This document shows, piece by piece, positions 24,500 through 32,514 of a stretch of 38,662 nucleotides of DNA. The notes below the pieces were generated by a model. The model was not told the DNA's origin, ran no database searches, and saw nothing but the letters and a program-made list of their open reading frames with translations. The position numbers were made by a program, and so were the translations under genes. The stretch is from a virus. The stretch is taken from positions 1-38,662 of IMG/VR virus record IMGVR_UViG_3300025815_000031. One strand, given 5' to 3'. The first letter of the stretch is position 1. Each line of letters begins with the position of its first letter.

Positions 24500-24529
24500 G
24501 AGTTGGACTTGGGTTGGGTTGAAGTTGGA

Positions 24530-24721
24530 TCAGTTGTCCAGCCAGTAGTCCTGCTGGAGCCGGTCTTCCTTAGCGCGTTGGTAGGCGCCTTTTGCCATTC
24601 TATACGATCCGTAGATCACTGCAGCCCAAGCGGCAGGAGAAGGCAACAGAAGAGCAAGGCCAGCAGTAACCAGAGCTGTGGTACCACCAACCTTGACAGC
24701 AGCTTTTTGTTCGGGTTTCAT
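24530..24721 (-). CDS. Small membrane protein, 63 aa
   Basis: MKPEQKAAVKVGGTTALVTA leads into a hydrophobic segment (ALVTAGLALLLPSPAAWAAV) and a basic tail (MAKGAYQRAKEDRLQQD). AAGGA at about ten bases before the ATG is a normal ribosome site, unlike the C/A-rich leaders nearby. Function unknown. Confidence 0.6.
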   Translation of the reverse strand: MKPEQKAAVKVGGTTALVTAGLALLLPSPAAWAAVIYGSYRMAKGAYQRAKEDRLQQDYWLDN

Positions 24722-24803
24722 GTGAGTAATCCTTAACAGAAACAAAAGATTTAGTGTGAGTTTAATGCATTGGTTAGAATGTTTTGTAACAACTTAATAC
24801 TTT

Positions 24804-25073
24804 ATGGAAGAGATAAAGTACGTGCCTCTAACCAAATTCCAAATTGAACCAACGCTTGATGATAAGTTTTGGCTTGAAAAGATTAAACGTTCCATTGAAG
24901 ATTGTAATTCAGTTGGTGCCTTAAAAGAAATGGCGACCTTGCTTGCGCAGATCGCCACTCAACGTCAAGGTGTAATTCGTGGGTTAGTACAAGACATGTT
25001 TATCTTCAACAATATTTCTATTGATGGAGATGACTTGGCTAACCCAGAAGTTAAAACTAAATCAGAGGAATGA
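24804..25073 (+). CDS. Lone plus-strand 89-aa protein
   Basis: One of only two small plus-strand genes in the minus-strand right half. It encodes a soluble helical protein (FQIEPTLDDKFWLEKIKRS, ALKEMATLLAQIATQRQG) and is preceded by 82 AT-rich bases that could hold its promoter. Its 3' end overlaps the convergent gene at 25062 by 12 bases. No family recognised. Confidence 0.65.
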   Translation: MEEIKYVPLTKFQIEPTLDDKFWLEKIKRSIEDCNSVGALKEMATLLAQIATQRQGVIRGLVQDMFIFNNISIDGDDLANPEVKTKSEE

Positions 25074-26078
25074 ATCTTCCCCTGTCATTTCATCACGTGC
25101 TGGAAGCACCTTCACATCAACTGCGTCGTTGCTACGTGAGACAGGAAGAATGTTCAATCCTTCTTTGATGCCATAAGAACCATTGAGTTTCTTGGCATCT
25201 TGCTTTGCATGTTGATTGATGTAATCATCAAACAACTCTTGGAACTTCCAAGTAGATGCACGATCCTCGTCTGGAATTGAAAGGTTATTCAACGATTCAA
25301 TTGCAGCTTCTTGCGTTGAGTAATCTGGAATCGAAAAGGATTCAATTGCACAGATCTCAACGTTATTTGCACCACGCATTTCATTTGCAAGCACAGGTGT
25401 AAACACTGTGGTTGCATAGAACTTTTCGTTGAATGCAAGTGGGATCTCAGAGTCCAGTGCTTTGCTTAAGCACTTAGACATCTCTTTCTCATAAAGCTTT
25501 ACTTTATCTGATACATCAGTACCATTCAATCCTTTAAGTGTAAGCACAATAGGATTTTTGTGAGCACGCTTATTATCCTTGGTCAGGATAAAGATCAAAT
25601 ACTTTGTACGTACACTGTACTTACGCTTGTACATCTCGCCTTTGCTATTGGCAAGATCAGAAGCAACCTTATCATTATCAAAGATTGCTTTTACTTCTTC
25701 ATCTTCAAACGTACCAATTACTTGGCGCATACCAGTAGTTTCTTCCACCATCAAAGGTGAACGCAACAATACTTGAATGCGAGGCTCAGTAAAATTCAAT
25801 CCCTCTTCAATAGAAGTATTGGGAGCCATACCAAAGGTTTGCTTGTAATTCCAGATGACAGAACCTGGGGTAAAGTCATCTTCCGTTGCTGTCCATCCAC
25901 AGACATCAAGGTCTGATTTACGTACAAACCAACCACGTACTTTTGATTTATTCAGTGGTTGAATTGTTACCAAGTTCTGGTAACCAGAAATAAACTCTTT
26001 GCTTGCAAAAAGTTTAAACGAATCAAGGCTACGAGTAGCCAGTGCATCTTTCTTGGTTTTGGTCGGAGAAGAAGTCAT
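25062..26078 (-). CDS. Unknown protein of the replication cluster
   Basis: A 338-residue soluble protein. Features include SKVRGWFVRKSDLDVCGW, FTEPRIQVLLRSPLMVEE and a C-terminal KLNGSYGIKEGLNILPV. It loosely recalls cyanobacterial/plasmid DUF5895-type proteins, but this is memory and not confirmed. It stands directly after the SSB gene and carries the same pseudoknot leader type, suggesting shared control and a DNA-transaction role. Confidence 0.65.
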   Translation of the reverse strand: MTSSPTKTKKDALATRSLDSFKLFASKEFISGYQNLVTIQPLNKSKVRGWFVRKSDLDVCGWTATEDDFTPGSVIWNYKQTFGMAPNTSIEEGLNFTEPRIQVLLRSPLMVEETTGMRQVIGTFEDEEVKAIFDNDKVASDLANSKGEMYKRKYSVRTKYLIFILTKDNKRAHKNPIVLTLKGLNGTDVSDKVKLYEKEMSKCLSKALDSEIPLAFNEKFYATTVFTPVLANEMRGANNVEICAIESFSIPDYSTQEAAIESLNNLSIPDEDRASTWKFQELFDDYINQHAKQDAKKLNGSYGIKEGLNILPVSRSNDAVDVKVLPARDEMTGEDSFL

Positions 26079-26099
26079 GGTTTGTTCTTAGTGAAAAGT

Positions 26100-26126
26100 G
26101 GATGAGTTTAACGTCATCCCAGGACG
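26100..26126 (-). promoter_or_regulatory. Pseudoknot element, copy 2 of 5
   Basis: CGTC pairs with GACG around CTGGGAT. Four loop bases GGAT pair with ATCC after TTAAACTC. It lies 22 bases before the ATG at 26078, between the SSB gene and the unknown gene, with the same order as the other copies. Confidence 0.75.
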
Positions 26127-26147
26127 GGTACTTATTGTACCAAGAGA

Positions 26148-26969
26148 TCAGAAGGGTTCGTCCGATGCAAAAACAGGAGCTGCGGTGTATTGACCTGGAA
26201 GTTCAGGCAAGCCACCACCAGATGCTTCGTTCCATGCATCCTGGGAATCCTCAACCGTTTTGCCTCCCCATAGGCTAGCTACATTCCCTTCGGCAGCCAC
26301 AGTTGTTTGTGAAACCACAGGTTTATCTTTGGACTCATCACGAGTCCGTACAATATTTACCTTATTGATTTGAATCTTGGTTGCTGTACGGCGCTCATTG
26401 GTTTGTTTATCATTCCATGCATCTGTTACAAGGCGACCACGAAGAGTCATCTCTGTTCCTTTCTTAGTCATGTTGCAGATAAGTTCTGCAAGATTCAAAC
26501 GATCATTAGCATTATTGATTGCATAGAAATTAAATAGATCACACTGGTTTCTACCAGTGGAAACACTTAATGTTTGCGAGCAAATCATTGTGCCATCAGC
26601 AGTTGTCTTGAAAGCACGTGGATCTTCCTTGTCAATATCTTTGATACAACGTCCTGCAAGAATTACATCATTGAAGATCGGGAATGATTCAGTAACTTCT
26701 GCAAGAGAACCTGCATGTAAGGAGTGGGTCTTGGTCTGAACATCAAATCGTAAGGTGGCACCATGGATATAGATGAGGGAGTTCTGCTTGAGTCGCAGGA
26801 ATCTTTCTGCTGCTTTGCCATAGACGTGATACTTGATTCGAGTTTCAGATTTGTTTTGACTTACCCTAGGAAGAATTACTTCCGCACAGTAAGAAGAAGA
26901 AGTTGCAGATGTGTATACCTCACGTGGTGTTTCGGCGAGGGATGCACAGACAAAAGCGCAGTTCATCAT
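26148..26969 (-). CDS. ssb: Single-stranded DNA-binding protein, apparently two OB folds
   Basis: The 273-residue protein has two SSB-like beta-barrel segments. Residues 1-90 include EVILPRVSQ, TRIKYHVYGKAAERF and IYIHGATLRF. Residues about 100-210 include DVILAGRCIKDI, FNFYAI, GTEMTLRGRLVTDAW and ATKIQINKVNIV, the classic SSB strand order. A low-complexity Gly/Ala linker leads to the C-terminal tip FASDEPF, an acidic end with final Phe like the protein-docking tip of bacterial SSBs. It should coat fork DNA and recruit partners. It follows the polymerase gene and has its own pseudoknot leader. Confidence 0.78.
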   Translation of the reverse strand: MMNCAFVCASLAETPREVYTSATSSSYCAEVILPRVSQNKSETRIKYHVYGKAAERFLRLKQNSLIYIHGATLRFDVQTKTHSLHAGSLAEVTESFPIFNDVILAGRCIKDIDKEDPRAFKTTADGTMICSQTLSVSTGRNQCDLFNFYAINNANDRLNLAELICNMTKKGTEMTLRGRLVTDAWNDKQTNERRTATKIQINKVNIVRTRDESKDKPVVSQTTVAAEGNVASLWGGKTVEDSQDAWNEASGGGLPELPGQYTAAPVFASDEPF

Positions 26970-26989
26970 TGCGTAAAAAAGCAGTGTTA

Positions 26990-27016
26990 AAGCAGTTTAA
27001 CGTCATACTTAGGACG
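26990..27016 (-). promoter_or_regulatory. Pseudoknot element, copy 3 of 5
   Basis: CGTC pairs with GACG around CTAAGTAT. Loop AAGTA pairs with TGCTT after TTAAAC, five pairs including one T-G. Placed five bases past the polymerase stop and about 20 bases before the SSB start at 26969. Confidence 0.75.
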
Positions 27017-27021
27017 GGCAA

Positions 27022-28845
27022 TCAATGTGTTTCAGACCAGTTGGTCCCAACACGAGAATCGCCTTCAATGTCGCACTGGAATCCAAAGAACTCCTGTGCC
27101 TGTGGGAAAGCAAGCATTGCTTGTTCCCTGATTTGTTCTGTGTACCTGGGTGCACATACGAGTTGAATCTCGTCATGCACCATTAAAACTTGTTCCCATC
27201 CATTGCCGTGCTCAAGACCAAGCACTTGTTTAATATTGTTATGTACATTAATAACAACTTGTTTCATTAAGATTGCACCTGCTGATTGCAGGAGCACATT
27301 CAATCCCTTGAAAGCTGAGCGACAATAAAGAACGCGACGATCAAGACCAATAAGATAACCCCGGTGTGTAATGTTGTCATCAATTTTTTCTTTCAATTGT
27401 TTAAGGGCTGGTACACCTTGCATGAATGAATTGATTGCAGTTCTTCCTGCTTTACGCAATACGTCCTCATCCTTTTCATTTGGTTCAATAATTGTTCCTG
27501 CTTTTAAATTACCTGCCCCATATAGGCAGGCATAAAGCAAACGCTTACTAATATCCCTGGTGGCCACACCAAATCTTTCTTGATTATAAACATGAATATC
27601 AATATCAGGATTAGTTACAACACGCGCATATTCACCATCATCATATAAGGCAAGATAACCTGCAAGGCAACGCAACTCCAATGCCTTGGCATCAATACCA
27701 ATCATGTTCCATCCTTGTGGCGCATGAAACAATGAACGACATTCCTTACCATAAGCTGAATAACCCGCTGGCACCTGGCCCATGTTTGGGTACCGATGAG
27801 CGCAGCGACCAGTGACGCAGCCGTTAGTAACAACGTCACCGTGCATGCGACCGCTGTCATGATTAACCAGCTTGAGCCAAGCGTTGTTCCCATCAGCGAT
27901 TTGACCAAGGCGTTTCTTGACGAGCATGTACTCTGCCAGAGGTTTTGCTTCTGGGTAGGGGAGCTTTTCTAAAACTTCATCATCAAGGATTGGATTTCCT
28001 TTTTCAGTTGTTTTCTCTGGTTGCCATCCGTACTTTTGCTTAAGTCGATCAACAATCTGTTGACGAGATCCAGGATTGAATTGTTCAGTTCGGATCTTTT
28101 CAAAAGGAACTCCTTTTACATAACCACGATTTTTGTTGTTTACCTTGGGGGTAAACCAAGTGTGGTGTTGGATAGGTGGAAATACTTCCTTTAATTCTGC
28201 TTCAAGTTTGCTTTGTTTTGTTCTGAGATCATCCACCAAATCAAGACATGCATCCACATCAAATGGAACACCTGCTCTAATTTGTTTATTAATTGCGAGC
28301 GCAAAATCATGTTCAACTTTAAGCGCAGATGGTGGATAGGATTGCTTGGCGATATGATCCCAAAGTTTTGTAGTAACAGCAACGTCTTGTTTGCAGTATG
28401 CAAGCATTTCGCTGGAGTATTCAGAGAAATCTTTGAATTCGATTTTATGATCGGCCAATCGCCATCCCCATGTCTTAAGCGATGCGGATCCACGTAAGTT
28501 CGGTGGAACTTCCGGATATTGTTCAAGGTCAAGCTCGTAGAGTTTTTCCTTGGGCCAGATGAGTCGTGTGCAAATGAGTGTGTCAATGATCTCTGAAGTA
28601 GTGGTGAATGAGTAAAGTTTGTTTAGTACTGGGATGTCATAGAAGATGATGTTGTGACCAATCAAAACATCAGCGGTTGCCAGATGAGCAATAGCATCAG
28701 CAATGCAATCAGGCCCATAAGAAAAAGTTTGGTTGGATCCAATGTCATGGATGACAATGCAATGTACTTTAGTTACTTTGTCATAAAGTCCATCGCTTTC
28801 CAAATCAAAGACAAGATACTTTTCATTTGCGGAAGCGGGACTCAT
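27022..28845 (-). CDS. T7-type family A DNA polymerase
   Basis: A 607-residue replicative polymerase. A 3'-5' exonuclease starts with FDLESDGL (D14, E16) and ends with YCKQDV. Polymerase motif A is DAKALELRC near 381, motif B RDISKRLLYACLYGAG near 430, and motif C VHDEIQ near 555, all close to T7 gp5. The Tyr in LLYACLYG corresponds to T7 Tyr526. MSPASANEKYLV is chosen as the start because it follows TCTCAATTCAAG, the leader seen before other genes here, and limits overlap with the upstream gene to 23 bases; in-frame Mets 13 and 24 codons upstream exist. Confidence 0.95.
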   Translation of the reverse strand: MSPASANEKYLVFDLESDGLYDKVTKVHCIVIHDIGSNQTFSYGPDCIADAIAHLATADVLIGHNIIFYDIPVLNKLYSFTTTSEIIDTLICTRLIWPKEKLYELDLEQYPEVPPNLRGSASLKTWGWRLADHKIEFKDFSEYSSEMLAYCKQDVAVTTKLWDHIAKQSYPPSALKVEHDFALAINKQIRAGVPFDVDACLDLVDDLRTKQSKLEAELKEVFPPIQHHTWFTPKVNNKNRGYVKGVPFEKIRTEQFNPGSRQQIVDRLKQKYGWQPEKTTEKGNPILDDEVLEKLPYPEAKPLAEYMLVKKRLGQIADGNNAWLKLVNHDSGRMHGDVVTNGCVTGRCAHRYPNMGQVPAGYSAYGKECRSLFHAPQGWNMIGIDAKALELRCLAGYLALYDDGEYARVVTNPDIDIHVYNQERFGVATRDISKRLLYACLYGAGNLKAGTIIEPNEKDEDVLRKAGRTAINSFMQGVPALKQLKEKIDDNITHRGYLIGLDRRVLYCRSAFKGLNVLLQSAGAILMKQVVINVHNNIKQVLGLEHGNGWEQVLMVHDEIQLVCAPRYTEQIREQAMLAFPQAQEFFGFQCDIEGDSRVGTNWSETH

Positions 28846-29056
28846 CTTGAATTGAGAGTTCTTTACTTGCAAGTTCACTGTCATTGTTGTTAATCCAGGA
28901 CAAGATTTGTTGCGCACCTGCGCGATAAGGATGCGAGAAAATCCTGTTCAATGCCACGTCAGATTCTAGTGGAATTAAATCAAATCGATTCGTTTCACTA
29001 TTGGCAGTAATGGCATGTGGTGCATCATGCAGCCAACAAGCAATGACGTAACTCAT
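28823..29056 (-). CDS. Unknown 77-aa protein before DNA polymerase
   Basis: Starts MSYVIACWLHDAPHAITAN; soluble, with a charged C-terminus (SELASKELSIQDESRFRK). Its last 23 bases overlap the polymerase start. The 5' side carries an 11-bp hairpin at 29059-29100. No known domain, but coupling suggests co-expression with the polymerase. Confidence 0.65.
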   Translation of the reverse strand: MSYVIACWLHDAPHAITANSETNRFDLIPLESDVALNRIFSHPYRAGAQQILSWINNNDSELASKELSIQDESRFRK

Positions 29057-29058
29057 AA

Positions 29059-29100
29059 ATCAGATGGAAGACGGTTGCATACTACCGAATTCCATCTGAT
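29059..29100 (-). promoter_or_regulatory. Long hairpin leader before polymerase operon
   Basis: ATCAGATGGAA pairs perfectly with TTCCATCTGAT (11 bp). Inside, GGT pairs with ACC. There is no T-tract, so a terminator is unlikely. It fills almost the whole gap between the stop at 29119 and the ATG at 29056. Confidence 0.65.
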
Positions 29101-29118
29101 GTGCAAGTAAATCAGGCG

Positions 29119-29889
29119 TTATTTCATTTTGTTCTTGTTGTAACCAACAAACTTGCCAGCCTTCTTGCGTGCACTGATCGCTTTGCTTGCGTCAGATCCA
29201 GCCCTCTGGGAGCCATGGACAAGCAATGCAAAGGGCTTATCACCCAGGCAATGACTGTCATCATGGTCAATCTCGAGGCCAAGCTCAGCTGCTTGTTCTT
29301 CTGTGTAGACAACGTATGAGATACGTTGGAATACATCCTTATGGTTAGGGATGAGGTAATCAAGTGTCCCACCATGAGATGCAGTGAGCTTCATATTGTC
29401 AGGGATCTGATCCTGCAAGTTGAGCCACATACCAAGTGACTTGGTGTAAGCATAGAACGTTTGGTATGGGCGCATCATGGCAACCATTGCCCAAGCACGC
29501 ATGTAGTTCTCTGTCCAGAAATCACCTGACTCATGGATGCGTACCAATTTCTTGGGCGCACACATGGTCAGTGATTCGTCGATGAGATCACGCAATGCAT
29601 AGGCTTGTGCATCACCAGATTGATTGACAATACGTTCACGGATCAGATTCCAGTTATGCCAACGCAGGTTGCGTACGTTGGGATACTTCTCTGATAGTGC
29701 AGCAAAGCAACGAAACTCATAAGCTGCTTCAACACCTGTGTACTGGGGCAGGTCACGAATCTTACCAGTATCTGGATCAGCAAATGTTTTGCAGACACCA
29801 GCGTGAGGACAGGTGTAACCAGCAGGCAGAGAAAAGATAAGGCGATCGGTCAGCTTGCTGTTGCCGTTGGAGAACTTGAGGAATTGCAT
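29119..29889 (-). CDS. Gene-product-88-like phage protein
   Basis: The 256-residue protein starts with FSNGNSKLTDRLIFSLPAG then TCPHAGVCKTFADPDTGK, a cysteine cluster in a segment I associate with phage gp88-like proteins; the assignment is tentative. It continues with FRCFAALSEKYPNVRNLRW, LVRIHESGDFW and FYAYTKSLGMW. The lysine-rich C-terminus (ISARKKAGKFVGYNKNK) could bind nucleic acid. The leader CCAACTCAATTTCAACC replaces a Shine-Dalgarno site, with a pseudoknot further upstream. Confidence 0.65.
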   Translation of the reverse strand: MQFLKFSNGNSKLTDRLIFSLPAGYTCPHAGVCKTFADPDTGKIRDLPQYTGVEAAYEFRCFAALSEKYPNVRNLRWHNWNLIRERIVNQSGDAQAYALRDLIDESLTMCAPKKLVRIHESGDFWTENYMRAWAMVAMMRPYQTFYAYTKSLGMWLNLQDQIPDNMKLTASHGGTLDYLIPNHKDVFQRISYVVYTEEQAAELGLEIDHDDSHCLGDKPFALLVHGSQRAGSDASKAISARKKAGKFVGYNKNKMK

Positions 29890-29911
29890 GGTTGAAATTG
29901 AGTTGGAATAC

Positions 29912-29938
29912 GGATGAGTTTAACGTCATCCCAGGACG
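29912..29938 (-). promoter_or_regulatory. Pseudoknot element, copy 4 of 5
   Basis: Same sequence core as the copy at 26100: CGTC/GACG around CTGGGAT, with loop GGAT pairing ATCC after TTAAACTC. It ends 23 bases before the ATG at 29889. Confidence 0.75.
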
Positions 29939-30316
29939 TAACAAGTAGAATGTAACAGGACCGAAGAAGAGCTACGTCAGGTCCAGAGGGAACCGAAGTT
30001 TTTGTAGCTTCCTTCGGTTAGTAAACGAATGGCTCTGCGACGTGATTACCGTGGAGCCACACCCTCTATCCATAAGATTTACTTATGTAGAGGTTTGTGT
30101 TACAGCACGAACAGCTTCATATACATCAATGATCATATACTTTCAGTATCAATAGATACCAAATCAAATGACATTGACATACAGGGGCTGCTCTTACAAC
30201 AAAGATCAACAAGTACAACAAGATAAAGCCTGGTGGAACCTAGCCCACCGTCCATGGCTCTGCTTGAAGTACCGTAACGCTTGCTACTTTCCCTTTGTAA
30301 CCGGAGGTCAGATCCA
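29939..30316 (+). other. Gene-poor 378-base stretch
   Basis: No convincing protein gene on either strand; the longest plus-strand reading frame (30029-30226) has poor composition and no ribosome site. Visible structure: a CCGAAG/CTTCGG inverted repeat at about 29992-30016, TGGCTC/GAGCCA at about 30031-30060, GTATC/GATAC at about 30146, and a TTGACA at 30174 without a clear -10. A plus-strand terminator follows at 30444, so a short plus-strand transcript covering this block and the small gene at 30317 is possible. Confidence 0.45.
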
Positions 30317-30433
30317 GTGAACCAGGCATTCATTATTTACTTGGTGAACAAAAAGAAAAAGATGACACGCTCAGATGTTGAGTCCAAGCGTGCCATGAAA
30401 GAACTGAAGAAAGAATCAGTATCTACTTTTTAA
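30317..30433 (+). CDS. 38-aa basic peptide with good ribosome site
   Basis: A GTG start lies eight bases after GGAGG. The product is MNQAFIIYLVNKKKKMTRSD, then a charged Lys/Glu helix. The stop is one base from the ThyX stop on the other strand, and a strong plus-strand terminator follows 10 bases later. One of only two plus-strand genes here; function unknown. Confidence 0.5.
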   Translation: MNQAFIIYLVNKKKKMTRSDVESKRAMKELKKESVSTF

Positions 30434-30434
30434 T

Positions 30435-31100
30435 TCATCCATTAAGCCCTTGATTAACAAGGGCTTTTTCATTGAATGCTGCTTCACTAATCAAAGGGAA
30501 TTCTTTAGTGAATACTTTCTTTGCTTCACGTGCAAGCTGAGCATGCTCCATCTGCGTACCATTGGAGCAACGCAGATCAATGTAATGCATCCACGATCTG
30601 AGTGTTCCATTCATAAACAAACGTGTTTGAGTTGATAAAGGTAAGATTGAACGTGCACATTCCTTTGCAACACCATTGCTAATCATCTCGTTATAGAGAT
30701 GTTCGCTTTCTTCGTACAGCTGACTGATCCTCCTGTAGTAGGAGCCAACAAGTTCAACTGGTAAATCATCAATACTATTTTGACGATTCTTTTGATCCTG
30801 TCTACGTAGGTGTGGGATTACTGCAGAGCCAAGCTGATTGGTATCAGCATAGCGCTGACTGAATTCTTGGAATGAGAAGGATCGATGGCGTAAAATCTGA
30901 GCTGAGATAGCACGTGTTGTGTTGATTTCAACACATAAGTTAGCCATTTCAAATGGTGACCAGTGTTTGTGGTTAATCAAGTAACGAATCAACCTTGGAG
31001 CTGTGTCCATGTTGCTTTCATTCTTTGGTGCAGAGACACGTGCCATCTTAACGATCATCTCTTCTGCGTTTGGCGTTGACCAAACAAGGTTTACATTCAT
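30435..31100 (-). CDS. thyX: Flavin-dependent thymidylate synthase ThyX
   Basis: The 221-residue protein carries the ThyX signature RHRSFSFQEFSQRY at 71-84 (RHRxxSxQxxSxR), which binds FAD and dUMP. Length and the NGTLRSWMHYIDLRC segment near 165 fit the family. It makes dTMP from dUMP with methylene-tetrahydrofolate and NADPH, supplying thymidine to the polymerase upstream of it on the map. It is the last gene of a run starting at 32043. Confidence 0.96.
   Translation of the reverse strand: MNVNLVWSTPNAEEMIVKMARVSAPKNESNMDTAPRLIRYLINHKHWSPFEMANLCVEINTTRAISAQILRHRSFSFQEFSQRYADTNQLGSAVIPHLRRQDQKNRQNSIDDLPVELVGSYYRRISQLYEESEHLYNEMISNGVAKECARSILPLSTQTRLFMNGTLRSWMHYIDLRCSNGTQMEHAQLAREAKKVFTKEFPLISEAAFNEKALVNQGLNG
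30444..30469 (+). terminator. Plus-strand terminator inside the thyX 3' end
   Basis: AAGCCCTTG pairs with CAAGGGCTT around ATTAA (9 bp), followed by five T residues. It belongs to plus-strand transcripts from the 29939-30433 stretch, although it lies within the last codons of thyX on the minus strand. Confidence 0.85.
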
Positions 31101-31106
31101 GTTCTT

Positions 31107-31409
31107 TTATTCAACAGAGCAACCATAGCCAGTTGCAGTCAACTGTTCAATAGCATCTGCAGGACAGATACGCATTTGTGCATGTTGCATTGGTGTTTTG
31201 AGGTGATCCCATTGAATGATTAAGTATTTTTGCTTACGTCCATTCTTGTTTGGTTTGTTAACCATACCAATTACTGTGCCGTATCTTTGGAAGATATTCT
31301 TCTTAATCCAATCCTTTGTTTCTTTCTTTACACCAAACATTGCGCGTTGCTTTGGGCGTTCAGCAACACGATCACCAATCTTATAGATGTACTGGGAGTT
31401 GCTTGTCAT
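31107..31409 (-). CDS. Unknown 100-aa basic protein before thyX
   Basis: Contains YKIGDRVAERPKQRAMFG and QRYGTVIGMVNKPNKNG followed by KYLIIQWDH, an arrangement like a small beta-barrel (KOW/SH3-like). Its start overlaps the upstream regulator gene by four bases, and the stop is six bases from the thyX start. Nucleic-acid binding is inferred from charge. Confidence 0.65.
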   Translation of the reverse strand: MTSNSQYIYKIGDRVAERPKQRAMFGVKKETKDWIKKNIFQRYGTVIGMVNKPNKNGRKQKYLIIQWDHLKTPMQHAQMRICPADAIEQLTATGYGCSVE

Positions 31410-31723
31410 TGGATGATACTGCGACGTTGTTTGTTAATGATCTTGCGAATGGAACCAGAGTTGCGTTTGTACTTCAGAGCAATTTGACCACTGCTCAAAC
31501 CAAGTGCATGCAACTCTCGTATCCCTTTGATCTCTTCTTCTGTGAAGGGTTGACCAGGAGTTTTGGGTGGTAGTTCATGAACTTCAAGTGTACGAAAACG
31601 TGCATCGCAATCAAAACATTTGCAATACCTTTTGATAAGGTAAGGATTGATGTGATCAGTTGAAACAACCTTTGTGTTTTGACCATCACATTTGATGCAT
31701 GGTCGTTTAAGTTTGTAAGGCAT
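31406..31723 (-). CDS. NrdR-like zinc ribbon plus HTH regulator
   Basis: The 105-residue protein begins with a zinc ribbon: C9-C12 (PCIKCDG) and C36-C39 (CKCFDCDARFRTLE), whose RFRTLE end resembles the RFTTYE of NrdR. Residues about 60-105 are a helix-turn-helix (IRELHALGLSSGQIALKY, SGSIRKIINKQRR). The layout suggests a DNA-binding regulator, perhaps of nucleotide metabolism given thyX downstream. It lacks the NrdR ATP-cone. Confidence 0.7.
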   Translation of the reverse strand: MPYKLKRPCIKCDGQNTKVVSTDHINPYLIKRYCKCFDCDARFRTLEVHELPPKTPGQPFTEEEIKGIRELHALGLSSGQIALKYKRNSGSIRKIINKQRRSIIQ

Positions 31724-32043
31724 TAGAGAAGGCGGTTTGCAATCAGTACAAGAACTTGTTGTTGACCAAGGATCTGGAACGAATCTTCCAGAAGTTCCTT
31801 CCTCTTATCAGGAAGTTCATAGCAATCAAACATGATGTCTTGAAGAAGATCAAAGTCATCTGCTTTGCCAGTAATCTTTTCAATTACCAGGCCAGGCATT
31901 GCATCGATGATGCCTTCAATTAATACTTCTTTGATTGCAATCCATGCATCAGCTGGTGCTTCATCAAGGATTGTTTCAATGACTTGTTCATTTGCTAAGT
32001 TGTTTATATCTTGTTGGATAGTGGATTGATCTGATTCAGACAT
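31723..32043 (-). CDS. Unknown acidic 106-aa protein behind a terminator
   Basis: MSESDQSTIQQDINNLANEQ leads an acidic helical protein (FDLLQDIMFDCYELPDKRKE). The ATG at 32043 comes nine bases after a strong terminator hairpin, so no normal promoter or free ribosome site fits between. Expression of this gene and of the operon down to thyX probably depends on read-through or RNA processing. Stop abuts the next start. Confidence 0.65.
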   Translation of the reverse strand: MSESDQSTIQQDINNLANEQVIETILDEAPADAWIAIKEVLIEGIIDAMPGLVIEKITGKADDFDLLQDIMFDCYELPDKRKELLEDSFQILGQQQVLVLIANRLL

Positions 32044-32069
32044 GAAAGAAACCCCCGCAAAAGCGGGGG
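32044..32069 (-). terminator. Terminator touching the next start codon
   Basis: CCCCCGC pairs with GCGGGGG around TTTT, followed by TTTCTTTC and immediately the ATG at 32043. It lies 22 bases past the stop at 32092. Strong stem, imperfect T-tract: it may be a leaky terminator or attenuator. Confidence 0.85.
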
Positions 32070-32091
32070 ATAACAAATGTGCAGGAGAAGT

Positions 32092-32454
32092 TTAAGCGCT
32101 TTGTGCTTGGGTGTCGATGATATTGTCACCAAGACCAGCATCACGTAACTTTTCCAGCATAGATACCATGATGGTTGCTTGCGCCTGAGTGCGATCTAGG
32201 AACTCGCTAGCACGCTCTGGAGAGATCGTATGGACCGAACCATTCGGTTCTACGTAGCGCCAGCTTCCATCGGGTTGTGGGTCCCCCTGGAGGGCAAGAC
32301 GCTCGGAGTTATGGACATACCTGAACTCAACGTTGTGGTAGTCCTTAAGACCATCTTGTCCTGTCCATGTGGCACCAAGGTTGTACCGTGCATCCTGATC
32401 GGCAAATGCATGGAACTCAGGGACGAGATGCTTGAAAGCAGCAAAGATTTGCAT
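32092..32454 (-). CDS. Unknown 120-aa protein
   Basis: Begins MQIFAAFKHLVPEFHAFADQ and contains YHNVEFRYVHNSERLAL and QPDGSWRYVEPNGSVHTISP, a beta-rich centre, then a helix with a Gln/Ala end. The start codon is inside a 31-bp exact repeat also found at the tRNA end, and a hairpin element precedes it. No family recognised. Confidence 0.65.
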   Translation of the reverse strand: MQIFAAFKHLVPEFHAFADQDARYNLGATWTGQDGLKDYHNVEFRYVHNSERLALQGDPQPDGSWRYVEPNGSVHTISPERASEFLDRTQAQATIMVSMLEKLRDAGLGDNIIDTQAQSA

Positions 32455-32479
32455 GGTTCTAAATTGAGTTTGGGTTGGT
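32449..32479 (-). repeat. 31-bp direct repeat, copy 1 (leader plus start codon)
   Basis: Identical over 31 bases to 32871-32901. On the minus strand it reads ACCAACCCAAACTCAAT, then TTAGAACCATGCAA. Here its ATG is the start of the gene at 32454. Confidence 0.95.
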
Positions 32480-32482
32480 GGC

Positions 32483-32510
32483 CTGGGACTTACATCTTAA
32501 GAATGCCCAG
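32483..32510 (-). promoter_or_regulatory. Hairpin element, copy 1 of 6
   Basis: Outer stem CTGGG/CCCAG; 5' loop CAT; inner TCTTAAGA; 3' loop TGTAAGT. It starts five bases after the stop of the gene at 32515 and precedes the leader of the gene at 32454. Confidence 0.75.
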
Positions 32511-32514
32511 CTAA

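Noticed and set aside
30029-30226. 65-aa plus-strand gene
   Set aside because: No ribosome site, odd composition and no overlap logic with neighbours; treated as part of a gene-poor stretch.
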